Assembly: GCA_902798545.1 (NCBI GenBank)
Contig: CADBWQ010000007.1
Span: 24,249-88,248, forward strand
Length of the DNA stretch: 64,000 nucleotides
DNA from: Oscillospiraceae bacterium
GTDB taxonomy: Bacteria > Bacillota > Clostridia > Oscillospirales > Oscillospiraceae
Reading direction: 5' to 3'
The notes under the pieces were generated by a model, which was given only the letters and a program-made list of their open reading frames with translations, had not been told where the DNA came from and searched no databases. This document shows, one piece after another, positions 50,699-58,849 of this stretch. The first letter of the stretch is position 1; each line of letters starts with the position of its first letter. Both the position numbers and the translations under genes were made by a program.

Positions 50699-51955
50699 AT
50701 GAAAAAGACACTTGCAATGCTGCTGGCAGTCATCATGATCCTGAGCCTTGGCTCGGTCGTGGCCTTTGCCGACAAATCTGTCACCCTGAACGTGGTCACC
50801 TCCTACGGCGGCGACGACGGCAACCGGAAGAACTTTGAAAACGCTGTCAAGGCCTATGAAGAATCTACCGGCAACAAGGTCAACGACGGTTCTGCCACCT
50901 CAAACGAGGAGTGGAAAGCCAAGGTCCTGACCGACTTCGAGACCGGCTCTGAGCCCGATGTGCTGTTCTACTTCACCAACGCCGATGCTGAACCCTTCAT
51001 CTCCGCCGGCAAGGTCGTCTCCATTGATGAGATCCGCGCGGAATACCCCGACTATGCGAGCAACATGAAGAGCAGCATGATGGCTGTCGCGGCCGACGGA
51101 AAACAGTATTCCGTTCCCTCCTCCGGCTACTGGGAGAACATGTTCGTGAACAAGGCGGTTCTTGACGACTGCGATGTTGCGGTTCCCGGTCCGGATTATA
51201 CCTGGGATCAGTTCCTTGCCGACTGTGAGACCATCAAGGAAGCCGGATATACTCCGATTGCCTGCTCTCTGGTGGAAGTTCCCCACTACTGGTTTGAGTT
51301 CACGGTTATGAACAATGGTACGGTCGAGAACCACCTCGATGTCCCGACCGCTGGAGATGACGCAGCCGCAGCCAAGTGGGCTGCCGGTCTGAACGACATC
51401 AAAGCTCTCTATGAAGCAGGCTACTTCCCCGCAAACACACTGACTGCGTCTGACGCGGAGACGGTGGAGCTCTTTAACGCCGGTGAGGCCGCTTTCCTGA
51501 TCGACGGCAGCTGGAAGGTTGGATATTTCACCGAGAATGCAGAAGATCTGGCAGACTTTGCCATCGCCTATGTTCCGGGTAAGGGAGACCGCAGCGCCTC
51601 TGAGGCCATCGGCGGCATCTCCATGGGTTACTTCATTACAAAGAAAGCATGGGACGATCCGGATAAGCGTGAAGCCGCAGTTGAGTTTGTCAGCCAGCTG
51701 ACCTCCGATGAAACCCTGAGCACCTTTGTCACCACCGAAGTGACTGCCCTTGCATCCGGCGCAAAGCCGGCGGGACTGAACCCCCTGCAGCAGTCCGCGG
51801 CTGATGCCAATGCCAACATCACTGCGATCGCAGGCGCCGTACAGGACCTCCTCACCGCAGAAGCCCGCGGAGACCTGTTCGCCAACGTCCAGAATGTTGT
51901 CACCGGCAAGATGAGTGCCGAGGACGCTGTTGCTTCCGCAATCGCACTGAACTGA
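50699..51955 (+). CDS. ABC transporter sugar-binding protein (family 1)
   Basis: A 418-residue exported binding protein. The start at 50699 follows AAAGGAG. Residues 1-23 form a signal peptide ending SVVAFA. No lipobox Cys follows, which is unusual for a Gram-positive binding protein. The mature part shows the MalE-type fold features EEWKAKVLTDFETGSEPDVLFY, GKQYSVPSSGYWENMFVNKAVL, GEAAFLIDGSWKV and IGGISMGYFITKKAW. It probably binds the beta-glucoside or cello-oligosaccharide that the GH94 enzyme degrades. A strong hairpin follows before the permease genes. Confidence 0.92.
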   Translation: MKKTLAMLLAVIMILSLGSVVAFADKSVTLNVVTSYGGDDGNRKNFENAVKAYEESTGNKVNDGSATSNEEWKAKVLTDFETGSEPDVLFYFTNADAEPFISAGKVVSIDEIRAEYPDYASNMKSSMMAVAADGKQYSVPSSGYWENMFVNKAVLDDCDVAVPGPDYTWDQFLADCETIKEAGYTPIACSLVEVPHYWFEFTVMNNGTVENHLDVPTAGDDAAAAKWAAGLNDIKALYEAGYFPANTLTASDAETVELFNAGEAAFLIDGSWKVGYFTENAEDLADFAIAYVPGKGDRSASEAIGGISMGYFITKKAWDDPDKREAAVEFVSQLTSDETLSTFVTTEVTALASGAKPAGLNPLQQSAADANANITAIAGAVQDLLTAEARGDLFANVQNVVTGKMSAEDAVASAIALN

Positions 51956-51976
51956 ACCTTTTGATCGCAACCGGCT

Positions 51977-52004
51977 CAAGGCTGCTGCATATGCAGCAGC
52001 CTTG
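51977..52004 (+). other. intercistronic hairpin between binding protein and permease genes
   Basis: CAAGGCTGCTGCAT and ATGCAGCAGCCTTG form a perfect 28-base palindrome, followed by AATTCTTAG rather than a U-run. It is likely a stabilising or partial-termination element. Confidence 0.7.
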
Positions 52005-52029
52005 AATTCTTAGATGGGGTGGTGTACGC

Positions 52030-52956
52030 ATGAGCTCCATGATCTACAAAAAGAAGAGCCCTCTGATCCTTTTTCTGGTACCGGCTTTCCTTTTTCTGAT
52101 GGTCTACCTCTATTATCCATTCTTTCAGAATATCATCAATACCTTCATGAAGATCGGCGGCCTCGGCAGAGCGGCGGAAGGACTGAACGCACCATGGTAT
52201 GAAAACTACCAGCGGATGCTCGCAGACCCGTATATGAGAACAGCGCTGAAAAACACTCTGCTCCTGACCTTCTGCACCATCGTCTTCCAGGTCGGGATCG
52301 CGTTGATTCTGGCTCTGCTGGTGGATACCATCCGGGTGGGCGCACAGTTTTTCCGCACCGTATATTTCTTCCCGATCGTCATCTCGGCGACGGCACTCGG
52401 CCTGATGTTCAACCTCATCTTCCTCTACAAGGGAGGCATGGTCAATCAGGTTCTTCTCAGCCTCGGAAAGCTTCCGACAGAGGTCAAGCCGAGCGGAAAA
52501 GTTCTGGTGGAATGGCTCGACTGGAAGGACCAGGCCCATTTTCTTTTCACTATGTTCATGCCGGTCATGTGGCAGTATGTGGGATTCTATTTCGTAATCC
52601 TGATCACCGGCCTCAACAACATCTCCCAGGATCTGTATGAGGCAGCGGCACTGGATGGTGCTGACGGATGGAAGCGGACGAGATATGTCACGCTGCCCAT
52701 GCTCCGCAATGTGCTCTGCACATGCCTCGTCCTTGCCATTACCGGCGCACTCAAGGTCTTTGACCTGCCCTGGGTCATGTTCGGTGCGGGCATGCCCGAG
52801 AATCAGGGCTGGCTTACCGGTACCTACATGTATGATCAGACCTTCAACAAGATGAACGTGGACTATGGTTCCACCATTGCGGTCCTTATCGTGGTGTTGG
52901 GCGTGGTGCTGTCCAACGTCGCAAACAGGGTCTTCAGACCCTCTGAAGACATCTGA
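52030..52956 (+). CDS. sugar ABC transporter permease, MalF type
   Basis: A 308-residue inner-membrane permease with about six helices. Seen: the N-terminal PLILFLVPAFLFLMVYLYYPF, FNSF-like beginnings, and the EAA loop ISQDLYEAAALDGADGWKRTRYVTLPML, which docks the ATPase. GGGGTGG precedes the ATG. It lies between the binding-protein and MalG-type genes. No ATP-binding subunit is encoded nearby, so a shared MsmX/UgpC-type ATPase must serve it. Confidence 0.93.
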   Translation: MSSMIYKKKSPLILFLVPAFLFLMVYLYYPFFQNIINTFMKIGGLGRAAEGLNAPWYENYQRMLADPYMRTALKNTLLLTFCTIVFQVGIALILALLVDTIRVGAQFFRTVYFFPIVISATALGLMFNLIFLYKGGMVNQVLLSLGKLPTEVKPSGKVLVEWLDWKDQAHFLFTMFMPVMWQYVGFYFVILITGLNNISQDLYEAAALDGADGWKRTRYVTLPMLRNVLCTCLVLAITGALKVFDLPWVMFGAGMPENQGWLTGTYMYDQTFNKMNVDYGSTIAVLIVVLGVVLSNVANRVFRPSEDI

Positions 52957-52969
52957 AAGGAGGACGGAA

Positions 52970-53827
52970 ATGAACACAGGAAGAAAAACACTTCCTCAGA
53001 CGCTGACTTATCTGATCCTTGGCTTATGGGCGCTTACGACGATCTATCCTTTCATATGGGTACTCCTCAATTCCTTCCGCAAGAAGGGCCTCATCATCTC
53101 CGACTCCTTCTCTCTGCCGTTGGGGGATGCATTCACCTGGGACAACTATATCACCGCCTGGGAACGCTCGGATTTTAAGAACGCCTATCTGAACAGCTTC
53201 ATCATCTCCGGCACGGTAACCGTTGCAGTGGTGATCCTTGCGGGGCTCGCGGCCTATGGTCTGGTGCGCTACCGCTTCCCAGGCAGGGGGGTCCTCTACA
53301 GCCTGATCATGGCAGGCATGATGTTCCCCGTGTTCTCCACGATCATCCCTGTCTTCCGGATGGAGGCAGTCATGGGCATTGCCGGGACAGGCAACCGCTG
53401 GCTCAGCCTGCTCGCGGTGATCCTGCCGCAGATCGCCGGCAATCTGTGTTTCGCGATTGTGATCCTCATGGGCTTTATCCAGTCGGTGCCGATCGAACTG
53501 GAGGAGAGCGCCTACCTGGACGGCTGCAATGTGTTTGGGATCTACTTCCATATCATCATCCCGGCTGCAAAGTCCTCATTTGCAACAGTGGCGATTTTTG
53601 CTTTCCTCTGGAGTTATAACGACCTGTTTACCCAGTCGTTCTTCCTCCGGTATCCACAGGAACGGGCCATTACAGGCCTTCTTAACGAGATCAGCTCTCA
53701 GGCCGGCGTTAATTACGGCCTGATGGCGGCGTCGGTGGTGCTGGTGGTGATTCCGGTGCTTGTGGTCTATGTCTGCCTGCAGAAGCACATCATTAAAGGC
53801 TTGACGGCAGGGGCAGTCAAAGGATAA
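52970..53827 (+). CDS. sugar ABC transporter permease, MalG type
   Basis: A 285-residue permease with six helices. The start follows GAAAGGAGG. Seen: YPFIWVLLNSFRKKG at the N-terminus, YGLVRYRFPG, and the EAA loop IELEESAYLDGCNVFGIYFHIIIP. It is the second half of the sugar channel with the MalF-type protein 13 bases upstream. The C-terminus LQKHIIKGLTAGAVKG is the standard ending of carbohydrate-uptake permeases. Confidence 0.93.
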   Translation: MNTGRKTLPQTLTYLILGLWALTTIYPFIWVLLNSFRKKGLIISDSFSLPLGDAFTWDNYITAWERSDFKNAYLNSFIISGTVTVAVVILAGLAAYGLVRYRFPGRGVLYSLIMAGMMFPVFSTIIPVFRMEAVMGIAGTGNRWLSLLAVILPQIAGNLCFAIVILMGFIQSVPIELEESAYLDGCNVFGIYFHIIIPAAKSSFATVAIFAFLWSYNDLFTQSFFLRYPQERAITGLLNEISSQAGVNYGLMAASVVLVVIPVLVVYVCLQKHIIKGLTAGAVKG

Positions 53828-53860
53828 AATCAGGACAGAAAGCCGGAGAGGTGAGCGACG

Positions 53861-54610
53861 TTGTACCGTGTTGTACTGATAGACGATGAGAAGCTAATCC
53901 TGGAAGGACTGACAAAAGTTGTCCGCTGGCAAGACTGGAACTGCGAGGTGGTCGGGACCGCGGGGGATGCCCGAATCGGGGCGGAGCTCATTCGCAGCCT
54001 GCATCCGCAGATTCTGTTCACCGATATCCGTATGCCCGGACAGGACGGGCTGACGATGCTGGCGGGGCTGAGGTCAGAGTTCCCGGACCTGCAGGTGACG
54101 GTCCTGACCGGATACCGCGATTTCAGTTATGCCCAGGAGGCCATCCGGCTGGGGGTCACCCGCTTCCTCCTGAAACCCTCAAAGATGGATGAAATCCGCG
54201 AGGCACTCACTGTGATGACAGGGCGGCTTGCCAGAGAGTCACGGACAGATGCAGAGCCGGAAGAGGAAACAGAGGCGGAAAACAGCCGTGCCGGGCGCTT
54301 CCTTGTCAATCAGGCGATGAACTATATGAAGCAGCACTTCACAGAGAAGCTGACCCTGCAGGAGGTGGCAGATGCATGCTATGTCTCCCAGTGGCACCTC
54401 TCCAAGCTCCTTAATCGATATACGGAGAAGAGCTTTTATGACATTCTCAACGGTCTCCGGATTGAGGAAGCGAAGCGGCTGCTGGCCGATCCGAGTCTGA
54501 AGGTAGGGGAAATCGGAGCGCGGGTTGGATATGTGGATATGGCACATTTTTCCCGTGTATTCAAAAAACTCACGGATATGAGTGCCAATGAATATCGCAA
54601 CAGTCTGTAG
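53861..54610 (+). CDS. response regulator, YesN/AraC type
   Basis: A 249-residue regulator starting at TTG 53861 after GAGGTG; the family N-terminus VVLIDDEKLILEGL begins at once, so no better start exists. Residues 1-120 are the receiver, with the phospho-acceptor Asp in LFTDIRMPGQDG (about 55) and the conserved Lys in RFLLKPSKMDEI. Residues 150-249 are an AraC-type double helix-turn-helix (LTLQEVADACYVSQWHLSKLL, VGEIGARVGYVDMAHFSRVF). It is the cognate partner of the kinase at 48885 and probably activates the GH94/ABC genes. Confidence 0.93.
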   Translation: MYRVVLIDDEKLILEGLTKVVRWQDWNCEVVGTAGDARIGAELIRSLHPQILFTDIRMPGQDGLTMLAGLRSEFPDLQVTVLTGYRDFSYAQEAIRLGVTRFLLKPSKMDEIREALTVMTGRLARESRTDAEPEEETEAENSRAGRFLVNQAMNYMKQHFTEKLTLQEVADACYVSQWHLSKLLNRYTEKSFYDILNGLRIEEAKRLLADPSLKVGEIGARVGYVDMAHFSRVFKKLTDMSANEYRNSL

Positions 54611-54629
54611 AGAAGAATAGAAGACAGCA

Positions 54630-54666
54630 AAGGACGCTGCAAGCAGGAAAATGCTTCAGCGTCCTT
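54630..54666 (+). terminator. terminator of the GH94/ABC cluster
   Basis: AAGGACGCTG pairs with CAGCGTCCTT, and an inner AAGC/GCTT adds to the stem. TAAAACTG follows. Confidence 0.65.
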
Positions 54667-54673
54667 AAAACTG

Positions 54674-54701
54674 TTGACAAAGCGCGGAAAAGAAATACAA
54701 T
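54674..54701 (+). promoter_or_regulatory. promoter of the RNA methyltransferase gene
   Basis: TTGACA (54674-54679) and TACAAT (54696-54701), 16-base spacer. Confidence 0.7.
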
Positions 54702-54738
54702 AGAAGCGCTTTGCTATTTATCGGAGAGGTACCGCAAA

Positions 54739-55575
54739 ATGAGCCATACGTTTATTGAGATCACGGATTTTCACGCGCCGGAACTGGACGTTTATGCCCG
54801 CCTGACCGAGACACAGCTGCGGAGCCACCATGGAATTGAGAATTCCCTCTTTATCGCTGAGAGCCCGCATGTGATCGAGCGGGCGCTGGAAGGCGGCTGC
54901 GAGCCGGAGTCGCTCCTGATGCTGCCAAAGATGCTGGACGGCCGGGAAAAGGGGCAGGAGATCCTCGCCAGGTGCCCGGATGTTCCGGTCTATGTTGCGG
55001 AGGAAGCCTGCCTCAAGCAGCTGACCGGATTCCCGATGACGAGGGGTGTCCTCTGCGCTATGAAGCGGCCCCCGCTGCCATCACCGGAAGAGCTTCTCGA
55101 GAACACCAGGCGTATTGTCGTGCTGGAAGATGTGATGAACCCGACAAACCTGGGCGCAATCTTCCGCTCCGCGGCTGCAATGGGGATGGATGCGATCCTT
55201 CTGACCCCGGCTTCGACCGACCCGCTCTACCGGCGCTGCATCCGCGTCAGCATGGGAACGGTATTCCAGATCCCCTGGGCCTGGATCGGCGAAGAGCTGA
55301 CAGACTGGCCGGAGAAGGGAATGAAACTTATCCGAACCCACGGCTTTAAAACCGCAGCTATGGCACTTCGGGATGAGACAGTCAGTATTGACAACCCCAA
55401 ACTCATGGCAGAGGAGAAGCTCGCCGTCATCCTTGGTACGGAGGGTGACGGATTGGCGGATCAGACCATCGCAGACTGCGACTATACCGTAAAAATCCCC
55501 ATGGCCCACGGGGTCGATTCTCTGAACGTCGCCGCGGCGGGTGCTGTTGCCTTCTGGCAGTTGGGGAAAAGATAG
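54739..55575 (+). CDS. TrmH/SpoU-family RNA methyltransferase
   Basis: A 278-residue SPOUT methyltransferase that adds a methyl group from S-adenosylmethionine to a ribose 2'-OH in tRNA or rRNA. Seen: motif 1 NPTNLGAIFRSAAAMG near residue 134, with the conserved Asn and Arg, motif 2 ILGTEGDGL, and motif 3 MAHGVDSLNVAAAGAVAFW forming the SAM-binding trefoil knot. The N-terminal 100 residues form a substrate-binding domain. The target RNA is not known. It is a single-gene unit with promoter and terminator. Confidence 0.92.
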   Translation: MSHTFIEITDFHAPELDVYARLTETQLRSHHGIENSLFIAESPHVIERALEGGCEPESLLMLPKMLDGREKGQEILARCPDVPVYVAEEACLKQLTGFPMTRGVLCAMKRPPLPSPEELLENTRRIVVLEDVMNPTNLGAIFRSAAAMGMDAILLTPASTDPLYRRCIRVSMGTVFQIPWAWIGEELTDWPEKGMKLIRTHGFKTAAMALRDETVSIDNPKLMAEEKLAVILGTEGDGLADQTIADCDYTVKIPMAHGVDSLNVAAAGAVAFWQLGKR

Positions 55576-55614
55576 TAAAGCAGAGTGGACAGCTTATCTC
55601 ATCATGAAAACCAG

Positions 55615-55655
55615 AGGCGGCTTCGCAAGTTTGACTCAAACATGCGAAGCCGCCT
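55615..55655 (+). terminator. terminator of the RNA methyltransferase gene
   Basis: AGGCGGCTTCGCA pairs perfectly with TGCGAAGCCGCCT (13 bases), followed by TTTTCC. Confidence 0.85.
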
Positions 55656-55716
55656 TTTCCCATAGCTGATGTCTATGCTGTTCCTGCGCTGCACCAGGTT
55701 CTGCAGCCACCTTCCC

Positions 55717-55745
55717 TTGACAAACAACGGTTAGATGCATATAAT
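55717..55745 (+). promoter_or_regulatory. sigma-A promoter of the ABC/FtsX operon
   Basis: TTGACA (55717-55722) and TATAAT (55740-55745) with a 17-base spacer, a full consensus. The leader of about 70 bases holds the repeated words AATCTAATTA and TCTAATCTAA, with no clear structure. Confidence 0.85.
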
Positions 55746-55823
55746 GCAGCTGAAGATTAAACAAATCTAATTAAAAGAAGAGTGTTCTAATCTAACTCCG
55801 AACGAAAGCAGACATTAAGGATC

Positions 55824-56522
55824 ATGTTTATTGAAATCCATGGAATCAAAAAAGCATTCGGACAGGGAGACAGCCGTGTTGAGGTCCTGAAAGGGATAGA
55901 CCTCTCGCTGAGAAAAGGAGAGTTCTGTGTACTGCTCGGGCCGTCCGGCTCCGGGAAGTCCACGCTCCTGAATATCATTGGGGGCATCGACAGCGCAGAC
56001 AGCGGGGATATCTGCATCAGCGGCGAGCATCGCTCTACAATGAAGGAAAAGCAGCTGACCCGATACCGCAGGAAACACCTGGGATATATCTTCCAGATGT
56101 ATAATCTGATCCCGAACCTGACTGTCCGAGAGAACATTGAGGTCGGCGCCTATCTGAGTGATAAACCGCTGAACGTGGATGAGCTGCTGAAGACCCTGGG
56201 CCTTTATCCACACCGGGACAAATTGCCGAATCAGCTCTCCGGCGGTCAGCAGCAGCGCTGCTCCATCGGGCGTGCTATTGTGAAGAATCCGGATATCCTG
56301 CTCTGTGATGAACCGACCGGCGCGTTGGACTATAACACCTCCAAGGAGATCCTGAAGCTGATCGAGACCGTGAACCAGAAATACGGGAACACGGTCATCA
56401 TGGTGACGCACAATGGAGAGATCCGGCATATGGCGGACCGTGTGGTGCGCCTGAGGGACGGTATGATCCGTGACAACAGTCTGAACACAAACAAACTTCC
56501 GGCAGAAGCCCTGGAGTGGTGA
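55824..56522 (+). CDS. ABC transporter ATP-binding protein, MacB/LolD type
   Basis: A 232-residue ATPase. Seen: Walker A GPSGSGKST near residue 39, the Q-loop YIFQMYNLIPNLT, signature LSGGQQQR, Walker B ILLCDEPTGALD and the switch His of MVTHN. Its partner is the FtsX-type permease 9 bases downstream. Ribosome site TTAAGGAT. Type VII ABC systems of this kind drive mechanotransmission or lipoprotein/peptide export rather than classical import. Confidence 0.94.
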   Translation: MFIEIHGIKKAFGQGDSRVEVLKGIDLSLRKGEFCVLLGPSGSGKSTLLNIIGGIDSADSGDICISGEHRSTMKEKQLTRYRRKHLGYIFQMYNLIPNLTVRENIEVGAYLSDKPLNVDELLKTLGLYPHRDKLPNQLSGGQQQRCSIGRAIVKNPDILLCDEPTGALDYNTSKEILKLIETVNQKYGNTVIMVTHNGEIRHMADRVVRLRDGMIRDNSLNTNKLPAEALEW

Positions 56523-56531
56523 GGAGAGACC

Positions 56532-58841
56532 ATGGGAAACCCTCTTCATAAGCGGCTGTTCCGGGAACTGAGGGACGAGGCGGGAAAATATGCGGTCATT
56601 TTCCTGCTGATGATTCTGTCGATCGGCTTCATTTCAGGATTCCTGGTAGCGGACAACAGTATGATTACGGCATACAACAACAGTTTTGAGGACTATAACA
56701 TCGAGGATGGGCATTTTGAGACACAGAAAGAGATGAACCGGGCTCAGCGGAAGGCGGTTTCTGCTCTTGGAATCCGGATTTATGATCTGTACTTCATGGA
56801 TGAACCGCTTCATAACGACTCGACAATGCGTCTCTTCGCAATCCGGGAAGAAGTAAACAGAGCCTGTCTTATGAAAGGGGACCTGCCGGTTAAACCGGGA
56901 GAGATTGCCATCGACCGGATGTATGCCGACAACAACAAGCTGTCGATCGGAGACACGCTGGAGAGCGACAGCTACCACTGGACGATCACGGGATTCGTCG
57001 CACTCTCGGATTACAGCACGCTCTTTGCTGATAACAGTGATTCAATGTTCGACTCGATCAAGTTTGGTGTGGCGCTGGTCACGCCGGAGGAGTTTGCTGA
57101 TTACGGCAGGGACACCATGCGTTATGTCTACGCCTGGAAGTATCAGACGCCGCCCTCCGGTGAGCGCGAAGAGAACGACATGGCCGACGAGCTGATGAAA
57201 GCCCTCGGAAAGGAGATTAAGCTCAAGGACTTTGTCCCACGCTACCGGAACCAGGCCATCATGTTCACGGGCGATGACATGGGCGGCGATCGGGTCATGA
57301 TGATGATCCTTCTGTACATCATCATTGTCATTATGGCTTTTGTCATGGCAATTACCATCAGCAATACCATTGCGAGGGAAGCAGGCGTAATCGGGACGCT
57401 GCGGGCATCCGGATACACCAGGGGAGAACTGATACGGCACTATATGGCAATGCCGTTGCTGGTAACGGTGATCAGCGCGATGATCGGAAATATCCTGGGG
57501 TACACGATCTTCAAAGAAGTGAGTGCCGCCCTGTACTATGGCAGCTACAGCCTGCCGACCTACGTTACTCTTTGGAATGCGGATGCATTCCTGCTGACGA
57601 CTGTCGTGCCGCTGATTCTTATGGCGGCCGTGAATTTCCTGATCCTGCAGCGGAGACTTCGCCTGCCGCCGCTGCAGTTTCTGCGAAGAGAACTGACGCG
57701 CAAAAAGAATCGGAAAGCATTCCGGCTGAACAGACACATCCGCTTTTTTACCCGCTTTCGGCTGAGGGTTCTGTTTCAGAACAGGAGCAACTATCTGCTC
57801 CTGCTGGTTGGGATCCTGTTTTCAAATTTCCTGCTGATGTTCGGTCTGCTGTTTCCTGCTGTGCTGGAGCACTATCAGATGCATATCGCCGATAATCTGC
57901 TCTGTAATTACCAGTATGTGCTGACCATTCCGCTGGATGCACTGGATGAGGAGCACAAGCTTCGGAGCCTTGTGGCGATGATGGAGTTCGTTGACGGGGT
58001 GGAGACCGATAATACGGATGCTGAGAAGTTCAGCATTTTTACCCTGAAGACAACGGATGAACGCTATATGCTTGAAAACCTGATGCTCTACGGCGTAGAG
58101 ACAGACAGCCGGTATGTGCATCTGGAGAGAGGGGTCAGCGTATCCTCTGCCTATGCGGACAAGAACAATCTCTCCGTCGGGGATACCGTCCACCTGAAAG
58201 AGCCATATGGTGAGAAAATGTACGACTTTCACATCGACCACATCTATCCCTACGACGGGGCGCTGGCGATCTTCATGGAACGGACGGCCCTCAACGATGT
58301 GATGGGAGAGGACAGGGACTATTTCTGTGGCTATTTCTCCGATACGGAGATCACGGACATCGACGAAAAGTACATTGGCTCTGTAATAACATTGGAAGAT
58401 CTGACCAAGATATCCCGGCAGCTTGATGTGTCGATGGGGAGCATGATGTATCTGGTGGATGGATTTGCCGTGATCATCTTCATGATCCTCATTTATCTGT
58501 TGTCAAAAATAATCATTGAAAAGAATGCGCAGGCCATCTCCATGACGAAGATCCTGGGGTACTCAGGCCGGGAAATCAGTCATCTTTACATCATGCCAAC
58601 GACACTGGCGGTTATATTCTTTCTGATTATCACGATGCCGACGGTGGAACGCGGAATGCGCTGGATCTTCCGGTATTACATGGTAAGCAGCATTTCAGGC
58701 TGGATCCCCTATTATCTTGACCCGGCTATCTTCGGAGAGATGTTTATGCTGGGACTCGGGACCTATGCGATTGTCGCCATTCTTGAAAACCGCCGCCTGC
58801 AAAAGGTTCCGATGGATCTGGCGCTGAAGAATGTAGAATGA
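56532..58841 (+). CDS. FtsX/MacB-type ABC permease
   Basis: A 769-residue membrane protein. One N-terminal helix lies at residues about 17-37. A large extracytoplasmic region (40-255) follows, then three helices (about 258-370), a cytoplasmic stretch, a second TM at about 415-435, a second external region of about 200 residues, and three C-terminal helices. This is the duplicated FtsX-domain architecture. The conserved segment REAGVIGTLRASGYTRGELIRHY is the coupling region after TM2, mirrored by AISMTKILGYSGREISHLY. GAGGAGAG precedes the ATG. The stop overlaps the lipoprotein start region. Confidence 0.9.
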   Translation: MGNPLHKRLFRELRDEAGKYAVIFLLMILSIGFISGFLVADNSMITAYNNSFEDYNIEDGHFETQKEMNRAQRKAVSALGIRIYDLYFMDEPLHNDSTMRLFAIREEVNRACLMKGDLPVKPGEIAIDRMYADNNKLSIGDTLESDSYHWTITGFVALSDYSTLFADNSDSMFDSIKFGVALVTPEEFADYGRDTMRYVYAWKYQTPPSGEREENDMADELMKALGKEIKLKDFVPRYRNQAIMFTGDDMGGDRVMMMILLYIIIVIMAFVMAITISNTIAREAGVIGTLRASGYTRGELIRHYMAMPLLVTVISAMIGNILGYTIFKEVSAALYYGSYSLPTYVTLWNADAFLLTTVVPLILMAAVNFLILQRRLRLPPLQFLRRELTRKKNRKAFRLNRHIRFFTRFRLRVLFQNRSNYLLLLVGILFSNFLLMFGLLFPAVLEHYQMHIADNLLCNYQYVLTIPLDALDEEHKLRSLVAMMEFVDGVETDNTDAEKFSIFTLKTTDERYMLENLMLYGVETDSRYVHLERGVSVSSAYADKNNLSVGDTVHLKEPYGEKMYDFHIDHIYPYDGALAIFMERTALNDVMGEDRDYFCGYFSDTEITDIDEKYIGSVITLEDLTKISRQLDVSMGSMMYLVDGFAVIIFMILIYLLSKIIIEKNAQAISMTKILGYSGREISHLYIMPTTLAVIFFLIITMPTVERGMRWIFRYYMVSSISGWIPYYLDPAIFGEMFMLGLGTYAIVAILENRRLQKVPMDLALKNVE

Positions 58842-58849
58842 GGAAGAGC

